Assembly: GCF_024753135.1 (NCBI RefSeq)
Contig: NZ_JANUGP010000001.1
Location: 186,001-250,000 of the forward strand
Direction: 5' to 3'
Source of the DNA: Streptomyces pyxinicus
GTDB taxonomy: Bacteria > Actinomycetota > Actinomycetes > Streptomycetales > Streptomycetaceae
Length of the DNA stretch: 64,000 nt
Shown here: positions 1-9,389 of the stretch, piece after piece
Numbering within the stretch: position 1 is the first letter of the stretch
Layout: every line of letters starts with the position of its first letter
The notes under the pieces: generated by a model
Database searches by the model: none
What the model saw: the letters and a program-made list of their open reading frames with translations, nothing else
Told to the model about the DNA's origin: nothing
Program-made: the position numbers and the translations under genes

Positions 1-1
1 C

Positions 2-2548
2 GGCATGCTGATCGGCGCCACCGGCTCCGGCAAGAGCGAGCTGCTGCGCACCCTGGTCCTCGGTCTGGCCCTGACCAACTCCTCGGAGACGCTGAACTTC
101 GTCCTGGTCGACTTCAAGGGCGGCGCCACCTTCCTCGGCCTGGAGGAACTCCCGCACACCTCGGCCGTCATCACCAACCTGGCCGACGAGGTGGCCCTGG
201 TGGAGCGCATGCAGGACGCGCTGCACGGCGAACTCATCCGGCGCCAGGAGCTGTTGCGCGCGGCCGGCAACTACACGTCCGCGCTGGAGTACGAGCGGGC
301 CCGCGCCGCCGGGGCCGCACTCGCGCCGCTGCCCAGCCTGTTCGTGGTGGTCGACGAGTTCAGCGAACTGCTCTCCGCGCACCGCGAGTTCATGGACCTG
401 TTCGTGATGATCGGCCGCCTCGGCCGTTCGCTGGGCGTGCATCTGCTGCTCGCCTCGCAGCGGCTTGACGAGGGCCGTATGCACCAGTTGGAGAGCCATC
501 TGTCGTACCGGGTCGGTCTGCGCACGTTCTCCGCGATGGAGAGCCGGGGTGTGCTCGGGGTGCCGGACGCCTACGAGCTGCCCGCCCAGCCCGGCAGCGG
601 CTATCTGAAGTCCGGTGTGGAGTCGCTGACACGGTTCCGGGCGGCCTACTCCTCGGGCACCTATCGGCGCCGTACCGGCGCTGTGGTGCAGGCGCGGGTG
701 GCCAGCCAGGTGGTGCAGTGGACCAGCGGCTGGGTGGTGCCGCGCACGCTGGAGGCGCCGGAGCCGGAACCGGTCGCGGAGGAGAGCGGTGACGAGGAGA
801 CCCTGCTCGACGTGGCCCTCGACCGGCTGCGCGACTCCGGGCCGGCCGCGCACGAGGTGTGGCTGCCGCCGCTGGACGAGCCGTCGCCGCTGGACGCCCT
901 GCTGCCCGGCATCGCGGCCGACCCCGAGCGGGGTCTCATCGCGGCCGGCTGGTCCGGCACCGGCCGGCTGCGGGTGCCGGTCGGCCTGGTGGACAAGCCG
1001 TTCGAGCAGCGCCGCGACCCGCTGGTCGTGGACCTCTCCGGGGCGGGCGGCCACGTCGCCATCGCGGGTGGCTCGCAGAGCGGCAAGTCCACCGTCGCCC
1101 GCACGCTGATCACGGCGCTCGCCCTCACCCACACCCCGGCCGAGATCCAGTTCTTCTGCCTCGACTTCGGCGGCGGCGGCCTCTCCCAACTGGCCGCGCT
1201 CCCGCACGTCGGCGGTGTCGCGCCCCGGCTCAACCCCGAGCGGGTGCACCGGGCCGTCGCCGAGGTGATGACGCTGCTCGCCCGCCGGGAGCAGTTCTTC
1301 GTCGACCACACCCTCGACTCCATGCAGTCCTACCGGCGCCGCCGGGCCGCCGGGGAGTTCCCCGACGAGCGGTTCGGCGACGTGTTCATGGTGGTCGACG
1401 GCTGGTCCACGGTCCGCCAGGACTACGACGACCTGATTCCGAAGTTCAACGAACTCGCCGCGCGCGGACTGAACTACGGCATCCATCTGCTCATCACCAC
1501 CACCCGCTGGGTGGAGCTGTCCGCCCAGGTCCGCGACCAGGCCGCCACCCGCCTCGAACTGCGGATGGGCGACCCGATGGACTCCGAGGTGGACACCCGC
1601 AAGGCCCGCGCGGTGCCGCGCAGCGGTGGCCGGGGCATCACCGCCGACAGCAAGATGCACTTCCTGGCCGGGCTGCCCCGCCTCGACGGCAAGGGCTCCC
1701 TCGACGATCTCGGCGAGGGCGTCGCCCATCTGGTCTCCGAGGTGGCCCGGCACTGGCCCGGGGAGCCCGCCCCGCAGATCCGGATGCTGCCGCACCGGCT
1801 GCCGCTGGCCGAACTCCCGGCGCCCGAGGGCACCGAGGGCGGGGGCATGCGGCTGCCGCTCGGCATCGACCAGGACGCGCTGGAGCCGGTCTGGCACGAC
1901 TTCAGCCGCACCCCGCACCTGATCGTGGTCGGCGACACGGAGAGCGGCAAGACGAACCTGCTGCGCCGCGTCACGAAGGGCATCACGGACCGGTACGCCC
2001 CGAACGAGGCGAAGATCATCGTGGTGGACTACCGCCGCACGCTGGTGGACGCCGTCCCGGAGGAGTACCGCATCGGGCACGTGATCTCGCTGGACAACCT
2101 CAAGGACACGATCGACGGCGCGGCGCGCGCGATGAAGACCCGGGTGCCCGGCGCGGACATCGCGCCCGCCCGGATGCGCCGGTGCGACTGGTGGACGGGA
2201 CCCCGCCTGTTCATCCTGGTCGACGACTACGACATGGTGTCCGGCAACTCCTTCCAGAACCCCTTCGAGGCGCTCTTCGAGCACCTGACGCTGGGCTTCG
2301 AGATGGGGCTGCACGTGGTCGTCGCCCGCAGCGCCATGGGAGCCGGCCGGGGCCTCGGCGACGGGCTCATCCGCCGCCTGGACGAGGCCAACAACCCGGC
2401 CGTGCTGCTCTCCTGCCCGCCCTCGGAGGGGCGCCTGTTCGGCAACGCCAAGCCCCTCAACCTGCCGCCCGGCCGGGCCCTCCACATCGCCCGCCGCCGC
2501 TCCCGCCTGATGCAGACGGCACTGGTGGAGGAGACGCGGGAGTCCTGA
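2..2548 (+). CDS. eccC: EccC-type type VII secretion ATPase (FtsK/SpoIIIE family), 5' end outside window
   Basis: This is the motor ATPase of an ESX-like (type VII) secretion system, which recruits WXG100 substrates and drives export at the membrane. Three tandem FtsK/SpoIIIE domains are visible, with Walker A motifs GATGSGKS (right at the window start), GGSQSGKST (about residue 360) and GDTESGKT (about 645). Domain 1 has a full Walker B ending VVVDEFS. Domains 2 and 3 have VVDGWS and LVDDYD, so they lack the usual catalytic Glu. The N-terminal membrane segments lie before base 1; the reading frame is open from base 2, so the gene is partial. It converges on mycP across a strong hairpin. The family call is secure; the substrate is unknown. 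Confidence 0.93.
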   Translation, partial: GMLIGATGSGKSELLRTLVLGLALTNSSETLNFVLVDFKGGATFLGLEELPHTSAVITNLADEVALVERMQDALHGELIRRQELLRAAGNYTSALEYERARAAGAALAPLPSLFVVVDEFSELLSAHREFMDLFVMIGRLGRSLGVHLLLASQRLDEGRMHQLESHLSYRVGLRTFSAMESRGVLGVPDAYELPAQPGSGYLKSGVESLTRFRAAYSSGTYRRRTGAVVQARVASQVVQWTSGWVVPRTLEAPEPEPVAEESGDEETLLDVALDRLRDSGPAAHEVWLPPLDEPSPLDALLPGIAADPERGLIAAGWSGTGRLRVPVGLVDKPFEQRRDPLVVDLSGAGGHVAIAGGSQSGKSTVARTLITALALTHTPAEIQFFCLDFGGGGLSQLAALPHVGGVAPRLNPERVHRAVAEVMTLLARREQFFVDHTLDSMQSYRRRRAAGEFPDERFGDVFMVVDGWSTVRQDYDDLIPKFNELAARGLNYGIHLLITTTRWVELSAQVRDQAATRLELRMGDPMDSEVDTRKARAVPRSGGRGITADSKMHFLAGLPRLDGKGSLDDLGEGVAHLVSEVARHWPGEPAPQIRMLPHRLPLAELPAPEGTEGGGMRLPLGIDQDALEPVWHDFSRTPHLIVVGDTESGKTNLLRRVTKGITDRYAPNEAKIIVVDYRRTLVDAVPEEYRIGHVISLDNLKDTIDGAARAMKTRVPGADIAPARMRRCDWWTGPRLFILVDDYDMVSGNSFQNPFEALFEHLTLGFEMGLHVVVARSAMGAGRGLGDGLIRRLDEANNPAVLLSCPPSEGRLFGNAKPLNLPPGRALHIARRRSRLMQTALVEETRES

Positions 2549-2567
2549 CCGGAGAGGGATCACATGT

Positions 2568-2601
2568 CGGCGGCGGGCCACCCGGGGGTGGCCCGCCGCC
2601 G
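2568..2601. terminator. Bidirectional hairpin terminator between eccC and mycP
   Basis: A perfect 16-bp inverted repeat (arms 2568-2583 and 2586-2601) lies in the 91-bp gap between the convergent stops of eccC and mycP. The stem is entirely G/C-rich and lacks a clear U-tract, as is usual in Streptomyces. Confidence 0.75.
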
Positions 2602-2639
2602 CTGTCACGTCCCCGCGGGCCGGCCCCGCCGCACGGACT

Positions 2640-3953
2640 TCAGTCCTCGGAGATCGCCGGTGTCGGTGGGCGCCAGCCGCGTCTGCGGGCCCGGGAGAGG
2701 GCGTAGCCGGTCCACAGGACGGCGAGGACGGCGGCGGAGCCGAGCAGGACGAACAGGGTGGCGCGGCCGGTGGCGTGGTCGGCGGCGGCGGTGTCGCGGA
2801 CGGTCACGGGGGCCGCCGCGCGCCCGGCGGGGGCGCCCGCGTCGGACAGTACGGTGGTGACGGCGGCGTAGGGGTCCAGTTGGGGGATGTCGGCCGGGTA
2901 GGCGGTGGCGGTCAGCCGGCGGACGACGGTGTCGGGTGAGTCGTCGGGGTGCGCGGCGCGGACCACGGCGGCGGTCCCGGCGGCGTAGGCGGCGGCCACC
3001 GAGGCGCCGCCGCCGAGGTAGTGGCCGTCGCCGCGCGGGCCGCCGGAGACCACCCCGGCGCCGGGCGCGGCCAGGTCGATGCCCCGGGTGGGCAGGCTGT
3101 CGTCGGGGCGGGTGCCGGCGGGCAGCATGTCCGCGACCGAGAGGACCCCGGGCTCGCCGGCCGGCCAGTAGGTGCGCGAGGGGACGTCTCCGGAACCGGC
3201 CCCGGGCGGGTCCGGAGTGGCCGCGGCGACGATCACGGCGCCCGCGCGGCGGGCGTCGGCGACCGCCCGGGTGAGCTGGGCGTCCCGGCGCGGCAGCGCC
3301 ACGCCGACCGCGATCACGTCGGCGTGCGCGTCGGTCGCCGCGCGCACCGCCGCCGTCACCCGTGCCGCGTCGGCCGCGCCGAAGCGGTCGGTGCCGCGCA
3401 GGGCGAGGATCCTCGCGCCCGGGGCGACCCCGGCCACCCGGGGGCTGTCCCCGCCGTCCCCGGCGATCAGGCCGGCCAGGAAGGTGCCGTGGCCGACGCA
3501 GTCGTCGGCGGCGTCGCCGGGCGCGGTGACCCGTCCGTCGAGTCCGGCGGCGCCGGGAGCCACACCGGTGTCGATCAGCGCGACGGTCACCCCCGAGCCG
3601 GTGCCGTGGCCGTGCACCCGGTCCAGGTCGAGGCGCTGGCGCGACCAGTCCTGCTTTCGCGCGGTCTCCTTGGAGGCGAGCGTGCAGGGCGCGTCCTTGT
3701 CCTGCGGGTCGAGCGCGGAGGGCATGCCCGGCAGCTCCTGGCCCTTCGTCCCGTCGGCGGCCTGGACCGCTGTGTGACCATCGACGGTCTGCACGGCGGC
3801 GTGACCGTAGGCGGCCTGCACGGCGGCGTGCGGGTGGGCCGGGTACGCCGGGAGGGCGGGTGCGGGCGCGGCCGCCAGGGCCGGGGCGGCGCCGGGCAGC
3901 AGCAGGACGGTGGCGCAGCCCGCGCCCAGCAGCAGACGGGCGGGGGGCCTCAC
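2640..3953 (-). CDS. mycP: Mycosin (MycP), subtilisin-family T7SS-associated serine protease
   Basis: A 437-residue membrane-anchored S8 protease, expected on the outer face of the membrane with the T7SS core. The order is signal peptide (residues 1-30, ending ALAA), a proline/alanine-rich segment with three 9-residue repeats, the protease domain, and a C-terminal transmembrane helix (FVLLGSAAVLAVLWTGYAL) followed by an Arg-rich tail. The triad is visible: Asp in VALIDTG, His in GHGTFLAG, Ser in GGGASVAAA, where the usual GTS is GAS. The GTG start overlaps the stop of the upstream AAA gene as GTGA, so the two are translationally coupled. Family and pathway are secure; the substrate is not known. 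Confidence 0.9.
   Translation of the reverse strand: MRPPARLLLGAGCATVLLLPGAAPALAAAPAPALPAYPAHPHAAVQAAYGHAAVQTVDGHTAVQAADGTKGQELPGMPSALDPQDKDAPCTLASKETARKQDWSRQRLDLDRVHGHGTGSGVTVALIDTGVAPGAAGLDGRVTAPGDAADDCVGHGTFLAGLIAGDGGDSPRVAGVAPGARILALRGTDRFGAADAARVTAAVRAATDAHADVIAVGVALPRRDAQLTRAVADARRAGAVIVAAATPDPPGAGSGDVPSRTYWPAGEPGVLSVADMLPAGTRPDDSLPTRGIDLAAPGAGVVSGGPRGDGHYLGGGASVAAAYAAGTAAVVRAAHPDDSPDTVVRRLTATAYPADIPQLDPYAAVTTVLSDAGAPAGRAAAPVTVRDTAAADHATGRATLFVLLGSAAVLAVLWTGYALSRARRRGWRPPTPAISED
3750..3830 (-). repeat. Three 27-bp tandem repeats inside mycP
   Basis: Three consecutive 27-bp units encode HAAVQAAYG, HAAVQTVDG and HTAVQAADG. They sit between the signal peptide and the protease domain of the mycosin, the region that forms an N-terminal extension in this family. 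The unit is in frame, so copy number could vary without breaking the gene. Confidence 0.8.
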
Positions 3954-6900
3954 CGGGGGGCCGCCTTCGCCACCGCGACGTCCTCGGGCAGGAGGATGCG
4001 CAGGTCGTCCAGGGTGGGCGCGGCCAGCGAACTGAGCCGCCCGGCCTGCCGGGTGACCATCGACTCGACCACCTGCCGGGCCAGCCGGGCGTTGCCGAAG
4101 GAGCGGTCCCGGGGCAGCGCGTCGAAGTACTCCTTGAGCAGCGGGCCGGTACCGGGCCCGCACTCGTAGCCCATGGCCGAGGCCTGCGAGCGCACGATGG
4201 TGACCAGTTCCTCGGAGGAGTAGTCGGCGAAGGCGATCCGGCGCGGGAAGCGCGAGGACAGGCCCGGGTTGGAGGCGAGGAAGCGCTCCATCTCGTCGGT
4301 GTAGCCGGCGACGATGACCACGACCTCGTCGCGGTGGTCCTCCATCAGCTTCAGCAGGGTGTCCACCGCCTCCTGGCCGAAGTCGGCGCCCTCGCCGCGC
4401 GGGGTGAGGGTGTACGCCTCGTCGATGAACAGCACACCACCGCGGGCCCGTTCGAAGACCTCGCGGGTGAGCTGGGCGGTGTGGCCGATGTAGCGGCCGA
4501 CGAGGTCGGCGCGGGCGGCCTCGACGAGCTGGCCCCGCTCCAGGATGCCCAGCTGGGTGAGGATCTCGCCGTAGAGGCGGGCCACGGTGGTCTTGCCGGT
4601 GCCGGGCGGCCCGGTGAAGACCAGGTGGTGGCTGAGGTTGGGCACCGGCAGCCCGGCGGCGGCCCGGTGGCGTGCGGTGGTGATGAGGTTGACCAGGTCG
4701 GCCACGTCCCGCTTCACCTCGGCCAGGCCGATCATGTCGCCGAGGCGGGTCAGCGGGTCGTCGGCCGGGGCGGCGCTCTGGGCCGCCTGCGCCGCCGCGG
4801 CGACGGAGACGTCCTCGGGGAGCAGCAGCCGCAGGTCGTGCTCGCTCACCTGCGCCTGCTCGGCGAGCCGGACCGCCTGCCGGTCCACCATCTCCTCGAA
4901 CACCCCGCGCGCGGCACGGCCGTTGCCGAACCCGGCGTCCCGGGGCATCGCGCCGAAGTGCGATGCCAGTGCCTCCGCGGTGCCCTCGCCCAGCTCGTAC
5001 TGGTGCTGGGCGCACATGTTCTCCATGATCGCGACCAGTTCGGGCACGGTGTAGTTCTCGAACTCGACGGTCCGCGAGAACCGGGAGGCGAGGCCCGGGT
5101 TGGAGCCGAGGAAGGACTCCATCTCGCGGGAGTACCCGGCGGCGACGACCACGACCTCGTCGCGGTGGTCCTCCATCAGCTTCAGCAGGGTGTCCACCGC
5201 CTCGCGCCCGAAGTCGGCGCCGCCGTTTCCGCTGTCGGCGGTGAGTGTGTACGCCTCGTCGATGAACAGGACGCCGCCGAGGGCGCGTCGGAAGGTCTCG
5301 GTGGTCTTGATGGCCGTACCGCCGACGACCTGCGCGACGAGGTCGGCGCGGGAGACCTCGACCAGGTGGCCGCTGTGCAGCGAGCCGAGTTCGGCGAGGA
5401 TCGCGCCGTAGAGGCGGGCGACGGTGGTCTTGCCGGTGCCCGGCGGCCCGGCGAAGATCAGATGGCGGCTCATCGGCGGTGCGGGCATGCCGAGTTGCTC
5501 GCGGCGCTGGGCGAGCTGGGTCAGGTTGACCAGGGTGCGGACCTGCTGCTTGACGTTCTCCAGGCCGATCAGCGCGTTCAGGGCGCCCAGCGGGCCGTCG
5601 GCGCGGTCGGGCGCGGGCCCGTCCGCGGCGCCGGAGCCGGCCGGGTCGGTGTTCTCGGCGCTGCCGGTGCCCCAGGCGTCCCGCTTGCCGTTGCCGGTGC
5701 TCTTCAGGCCCTCCACGGCGAGGCGTTCGCCGGGCGCCGTCTGCACCAGGCCGCCGCCCTCGTTCTCCCGGGCCAGGCAGTTGACCAGCGAGACCGGCGC
5801 GGTGGACTCCACCCGGAAGCCGTCCTGGGCGCCACCGCTGGCCTCGCAGCCGCTGAGCGAGGCGAGCGCGCCCTCGCGGATCAGGAACCCGTGCCCCTTG
5901 GGGGCGTGCACGGTGGTGCGGTTGGCGGTGAGTTCGCCGCCCCCGGCGACCACGACGCCGTCCTCGGCGGACGTCTCGACGCGGAAGTCCCGCACGGTGA
6001 CGTTGCCGCCGTCCTCCACGACCAGGCCGCCGGCGCCCGCGCCGGACACCCCGCCGCCGGCCAGGTAGAGGCTGCTGCCGGAGGCCACGAGCACGCCCAC
6101 GCCGTTCGGCCGGACGATCTCGCAGTCCTCGGCGCGGCCCCGGGCCTCCTTGGCGGCCGATATGCCGTCCCCGGCCGGTTCCACCAGCCGGGCCCGGCGC
6201 AGCAGCGGGTTGGCGCCGCCGCGCACCGCGACGGCGGGCGCGCAGCCGATCACCTCCAGGCGGTCCAGCTCCGCCGCGGAGTCCTCCTCCAGCAGCAGGC
6301 CGGTCTGCTCGCAGTCGCGGACCGTCAGACCGGTCAGTGCCGGGGACGCGGCCCCGGCGACGCGCACCGCCGCGCCCTGGGCGCCGTCCACCCAGCAGTC
6401 CTCGAAGGTGCCGCGCGCCCGATCGGTGACGAGCAGGCCGTGGCCGCGGGTGCGCGAGACCCGGCAGCGGCGCAGCACCGGGTCGGTGCCCTGGGCCAGC
6501 GTGATGCCGTTGCCGGACGCGCCGGTGACGCGGACGTCCTCCAGCGTCGTGCGGCCGGCGCTGCTCAGGTGCACGCCGGTGCTGGTGTCGTGCACCACCG
6601 TGCGGGACGCGGTCAGGGAGCAGTTCCCCTCCAGGGCGAGGGACGGCTTGTCGGTGGAGGAGAGGTCGCAGTCCTCCAGGCTGCCGCGCGAGTCACCGTT
6701 GGCGAGCAGGCCGTTGCCGCGGGCGTCCCGGACCGTGCAGCCTCGTACGCGCGCCTCGCCCTGCTCGGCGAGGACCAGGCCGCTGGTGCCGAGGTGTTCG
6801 AGGGTGCAGGACTCGACCGTGGTGGGCGTGGTCGAGGTGACGACGATGCCGGCGCCCTGCGGATTGCTCACCCGGCACTCGCGCAGCGCGAGCGACCCGG

Positions 6901-7261
6901 TGCCGCCCGCGAGCATCGCGGTCCAGGCGGCGCCGACGATCTCGCAGCCGTCGAGCGCTGCCTGTCCGCGCCGCACGTCCACGGCGGGCAGCTCGGGATC
7001 GCCGCCGCGCAGGGTCAGTTCGGAGAGCATCACGGCGTCGGCGCGCAGCGACAGCACGCTGCCGGTGCGCGGCCGGATCTCGACGGTGCCCCGCCCCTCG
7101 GCGGCGGTGAGGGTGACCCTGGTGTGGACGACCAGGTTCTCCGCGTACGTCCCGGGCCGCACGCTGATGAGCGCGCCGATCCGGGCGGCCGCGAGTGCCT
7201 CACCGATCGTCCGGTAGCGGTCCTGGTCCCCGGGACCGACCGTCAGTACCTGGCGCGACAC
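3950..7261 (-). CDS. Beta-helix / double AAA+ ATPase, EccA-like T7SS protein
   Basis: A 1,103-residue cytosolic protein. Residues ~15-520 are a right-handed parallel beta-helix of short repeats (many NGI, GHGL and VRDC-like turns). Two CbxX/CfxQ-type AAA+ domains follow, each with Walker A GPPGTGKTTVARLYG, Walker B GGVLFIDEAYTLT and an SRF arginine-finger segment. The AAA pair resembles mycobacterial EccA, a T7SS accessory ATPase; the beta-helix is an addition that could hold a partner. The GTG start at 7261 follows a clear GAGGAGG. The stop overlaps the mycP start. The role as a chaperone-like ATPase is inferred from family and location. Confidence 0.85.
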   Translation of the reverse strand: MSRQVLTVGPGDQDRYRTIGEALAAARIGALISVRPGTYAENLVVHTRVTLTAAEGRGTVEIRPRTGSVLSLRADAVMLSELTLRGGDPELPAVDVRRGQAALDGCEIVGAAWTAMLAGGTGSLALRECRVSNPQGAGIVVTSTTPTTVESCTLEHLGTSGLVLAEQGEARVRGCTVRDARGNGLLANGDSRGSLEDCDLSSTDKPSLALEGNCSLTASRTVVHDTSTGVHLSSAGRTTLEDVRVTGASGNGITLAQGTDPVLRRCRVSRTRGHGLLVTDRARGTFEDCWVDGAQGAAVRVAGAASPALTGLTVRDCEQTGLLLEEDSAAELDRLEVIGCAPAVAVRGGANPLLRRARLVEPAGDGISAAKEARGRAEDCEIVRPNGVGVLVASGSSLYLAGGGVSGAGAGGLVVEDGGNVTVRDFRVETSAEDGVVVAGGGELTANRTTVHAPKGHGFLIREGALASLSGCEASGGAQDGFRVESTAPVSLVNCLARENEGGGLVQTAPGERLAVEGLKSTGNGKRDAWGTGSAENTDPAGSGAADGPAPDRADGPLGALNALIGLENVKQQVRTLVNLTQLAQRREQLGMPAPPMSRHLIFAGPPGTGKTTVARLYGAILAELGSLHSGHLVEVSRADLVAQVVGGTAIKTTETFRRALGGVLFIDEAYTLTADSGNGGADFGREAVDTLLKLMEDHRDEVVVVAAGYSREMESFLGSNPGLASRFSRTVEFENYTVPELVAIMENMCAQHQYELGEGTAEALASHFGAMPRDAGFGNGRAARGVFEEMVDRQAVRLAEQAQVSEHDLRLLLPEDVSVAAAAQAAQSAAPADDPLTRLGDMIGLAEVKRDVADLVNLITTARHRAAAGLPVPNLSHHLVFTGPPGTGKTTVARLYGEILTQLGILERGQLVEAARADLVGRYIGHTAQLTREVFERARGGVLFIDEAYTLTPRGEGADFGQEAVDTLLKLMEDHRDEVVVIVAGYTDEMERFLASNPGLSSRFPRRIAFADYSSEELVTIVRSQASAMGYECGPGTGPLLKEYFDALPRDRSFGNARLARQVVESMVTRQAGRLSSLAAPTLDDLRILLPEDVAVAKAAPR

Positions 7262-7404
7262 GCACCAACCTCCTCGCTATGGCGGCGTCTTCAGCGGGCG
7301 CCCCCTTCTCCGGGGGCGCGGGTCGGCGAACCGACAGGTGCCATCATGCCTCGTCCCGGGGGTCGGGCGGGCGCCGGGAGCGGCGGTCCCGGCCGAGCGT
7401 CCGG

Positions 7405-8661
7405 TCAGACGCTCCACTTCTGGTTGTCGGTGCCGGAGCAGTCCCACAGTTGCAGCCAGGCCCCGTTGCCCCGGTTGTTGTCCCGGATGTCGACACATTT
7501 GCCGACGACGGTGTTGACCAGGTCGTGGGCCGGGTTCAGCGCGAACTTCTGCGCGTTGTTGCCGTTGCACCAGGCGATCTGGATGGGTGTGCCGTTGTTG
7601 TAGTCCGCGTTGGCCACGTCGAGGCACTTGCCCTGGATGCGGACGGTGCCGTCGGAGGCGAACTGGAACTTCTGCGCGTTGCTGTTGTTGCAGTCCCACA
7701 CCCACAGCTTCTTGCCGTCGCCGAAGTCGCCGTTCGGTACGTCGACGCAGCGGCCCGAGAGGTGACTGTGCAGGGAGACGGGGAAGTTGAGGATGAGCCC
7801 GGTGCCGGTCTTCTTGGCCTTCTTCTTGGTGCTGCCGGACTTCTTGGCGGTGCTGGTCTTCTCGGCGGTGCCGGTCTTCTTGGCGGTGCCGGAGGTCTTC
7901 CCGGTGTGCTTGCCGCCGCCGCTGTGCTTCGGGGCGTCCTCGGCGTCCGGGTGCTTCTTGTCGGGCGCGTGCGTGGCCGGCTTCTTCTCCGGGTCGGGCG
8001 CGGGCGCGTCGTGGCCGGAGGCGGCCGGCTTCTTCGCCTGTTGTGCGGGCTCGTCGGAGGGGCCGGCGTCCGGCTTGGTCTGCGCGTAGTCGCCCGGCGC
8101 CTCCGCGGCGTCGCCGCCGAGCACGGTCTCCGCGGCCGTCGGTGCCGCCCGGTCGTGGTCGTCCTTCCCGCCGAGCAGGAAGAACGGCACCGACACCAGC
8201 AGCGCCCCGCCGAGCGCGGCGCCCGCCAGCGCGGCCCTGCCGGGCCGCCCCACCGGTCCGGTGCGGGTCCCCGGCTGGCCGATCGCGGTGGCGGTCATGG
8301 TCCGCACGAGCGCGGGCAGCCGGCTCTTGGCGACCGCGGCGGCGCCGGGGTCGGTCTCGGCGGTCGGCGCGGACTCGGGGGCGGTCGCGGCCTCGGCGGG
8401 GGCATCGGGAGTGCTGGGGGAACGTGTGCCGGGAGTGTCCTTGGAAGAGATCTCGGGCGTGTCCCGCGCGGCGGTCCCCCGCGTGGCCTCGGCGGCGCGG
8501 GGCCCGGCCGCCGACTCCCCCTGCGCCGACGCCGGTGGCTTCGGTTTCGGCGTCGGTTCGCCGACGGTGGCGGCTACGGCGGTGGGGGCCGTCTCCTCCC
8601 CGCCGGAACCGGACGCCACCTGCGAAGTGGCGGGGGGACGCTGCTGGTCCGGACGCGTCAC
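7405..8661 (-). CDS. Membrane-anchored ricin-type (beta-trefoil) lectin protein
   Basis: A 418-residue protein with a long Pro/Ala-rich cytosolic N terminus, one transmembrane helix at ~142-165 (ALAGAALGGALLVSVPF), a Lys/Thr/Pro-rich linker, and a C-terminal ricin B-type trefoil at ~290-418. The trefoil shows three QxF/QxW repeats (NAQKFQF, NAQKFAL, DNQKWSV) and three RCVD, KCLD and KCVD motifs. It should display a carbohydrate-binding domain outside the membrane. The GTG start overlaps the stop of the upstream T7SS-associated gene (GTGA), placing it in the same operon. The anchor and juxtamembrane segment resemble those of the bulb-lectin protein at 9856. The ligand is unknown. Confidence 0.82.
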   Translation of the reverse strand: MTRPDQQRPPATSQVASGSGGEETAPTAVAATVGEPTPKPKPPASAQGESAAGPRAAEATRGTAARDTPEISSKDTPGTRSPSTPDAPAEAATAPESAPTAETDPGAAAVAKSRLPALVRTMTATAIGQPGTRTGPVGRPGRAALAGAALGGALLVSVPFFLLGGKDDHDRAAPTAAETVLGGDAAEAPGDYAQTKPDAGPSDEPAQQAKKPAASGHDAPAPDPEKKPATHAPDKKHPDAEDAPKHSGGGKHTGKTSGTAKKTGTAEKTSTAKKSGSTKKKAKKTGTGLILNFPVSLHSHLSGRCVDVPNGDFGDGKKLWVWDCNNSNAQKFQFASDGTVRIQGKCLDVANADYNNGTPIQIAWCNGNNAQKFALNPAHDLVNTVVGKCVDIRDNNRGNGAWLQLWDCSGTDNQKWSV

Positions 8662-9389
8662 GGGTTCCTCCCTGTGGTGTGGGGCCAGGGTTCAGGAGAG
8701 CTGTCGGTACGGTCCCCGGTGCCGGCGTCCGCCGTACCCGGGGCTTCGAGAACGGCGTCCGACGGAACGAGCAGCGGGGCCACAGCGCCGGCGTTGACCA
8801 TCAGCAGGCTGCCCGAGCCGCTCAGCGTGCGCGCCAACTCCCGTGCCAGGAGGGTGTCGTGGTGCAGTGTCTCGGACAGGAACGCGTGAGCCGGCGCGGT
8901 GAACAGCAGCACCACCGGCGCCCCCTCCCGTCCGGCGGCGATGAGCGGTGCGCCGTCGGGCCCCCGTACGACCGTGACCTCGGCCTCCGCGAGGGCGGCC
9001 AGGGCCGCGTCCGCCGGGCCGTAGCCGGTGGCGGCCCGCTGGGCGGCGGCGTCGACCGGGTCGGTGGGCTCGGGCCAGCCGAGCGCGCGGGCCGAGGGGC
9101 GGTACGCCGGGTTGGCGCGGTAGTCCCCCACGCCCCCGCTCTCGTCGGACTGCCACTCCCCCACGACCGCCCACTCCGGCGGGGTCTCCCGCCCGTCCCA
9201 CTCGGGGTCGACGACGCCGATCCAGTGTCCCGGCGCGCGACGGGCGGCGTCCCGCACGGCCTCGGGGATCTCGGGGGTGTCGACGGGCTCGGGCGCTTCG
9301 GGGACCCTGGGCGGCGCGGAGATCGACGGGGCCGCCACGGACCGGGCGTCCTGCCCGCCCTGCCGGCTTTCTCCGGGGCGCATCTCCAC
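8658..9389 (-). CDS. Type VII secretion system-associated protein
   Basis: A 243-residue soluble protein with no signal peptide. The segment GHWIGVVDPEWDGRETPPEW followed by VVGEWQSDE and YRPS matches a family found beside Streptomyces T7SS loci. The C-terminal half (APVVLLFTAPAHAFLSET, and SLLMVNAGAVAPLLVPSDAV) resembles an SseB-like fold. The start is GTG 9389, with ATG 9383 as an alternative; neither has a well-spaced ribosome site. It is first in the minus-strand run that continues into the ricin-lectin gene. The function is not established. Confidence 0.72.
   Translation of the reverse strand: MEMRPGESRQGGQDARSVAAPSISAPPRVPEAPEPVDTPEIPEAVRDAARRAPGHWIGVVDPEWDGRETPPEWAVVGEWQSDESGGVGDYRANPAYRPSARALGWPEPTDPVDAAAQRAATGYGPADAALAALAEAEVTVVRGPDGAPLIAAGREGAPVVLLFTAPAHAFLSETLHHDTLLARELARTLSGSGSLLMVNAGAVAPLLVPSDAVLEAPGTADAGTGDRTDSSPEPWPHTTGRNP

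Noticed and set aside
3750..3830. CRISPR-like array
   Set aside because: The repeats are directly adjacent with no spacers and are in frame inside mycP.
3860..7603. 1,247-codon plus-strand open frame
   Set aside because: Antisense to the beta-helix/AAA gene; composition is compositional noise of GC-rich DNA, with no motifs.
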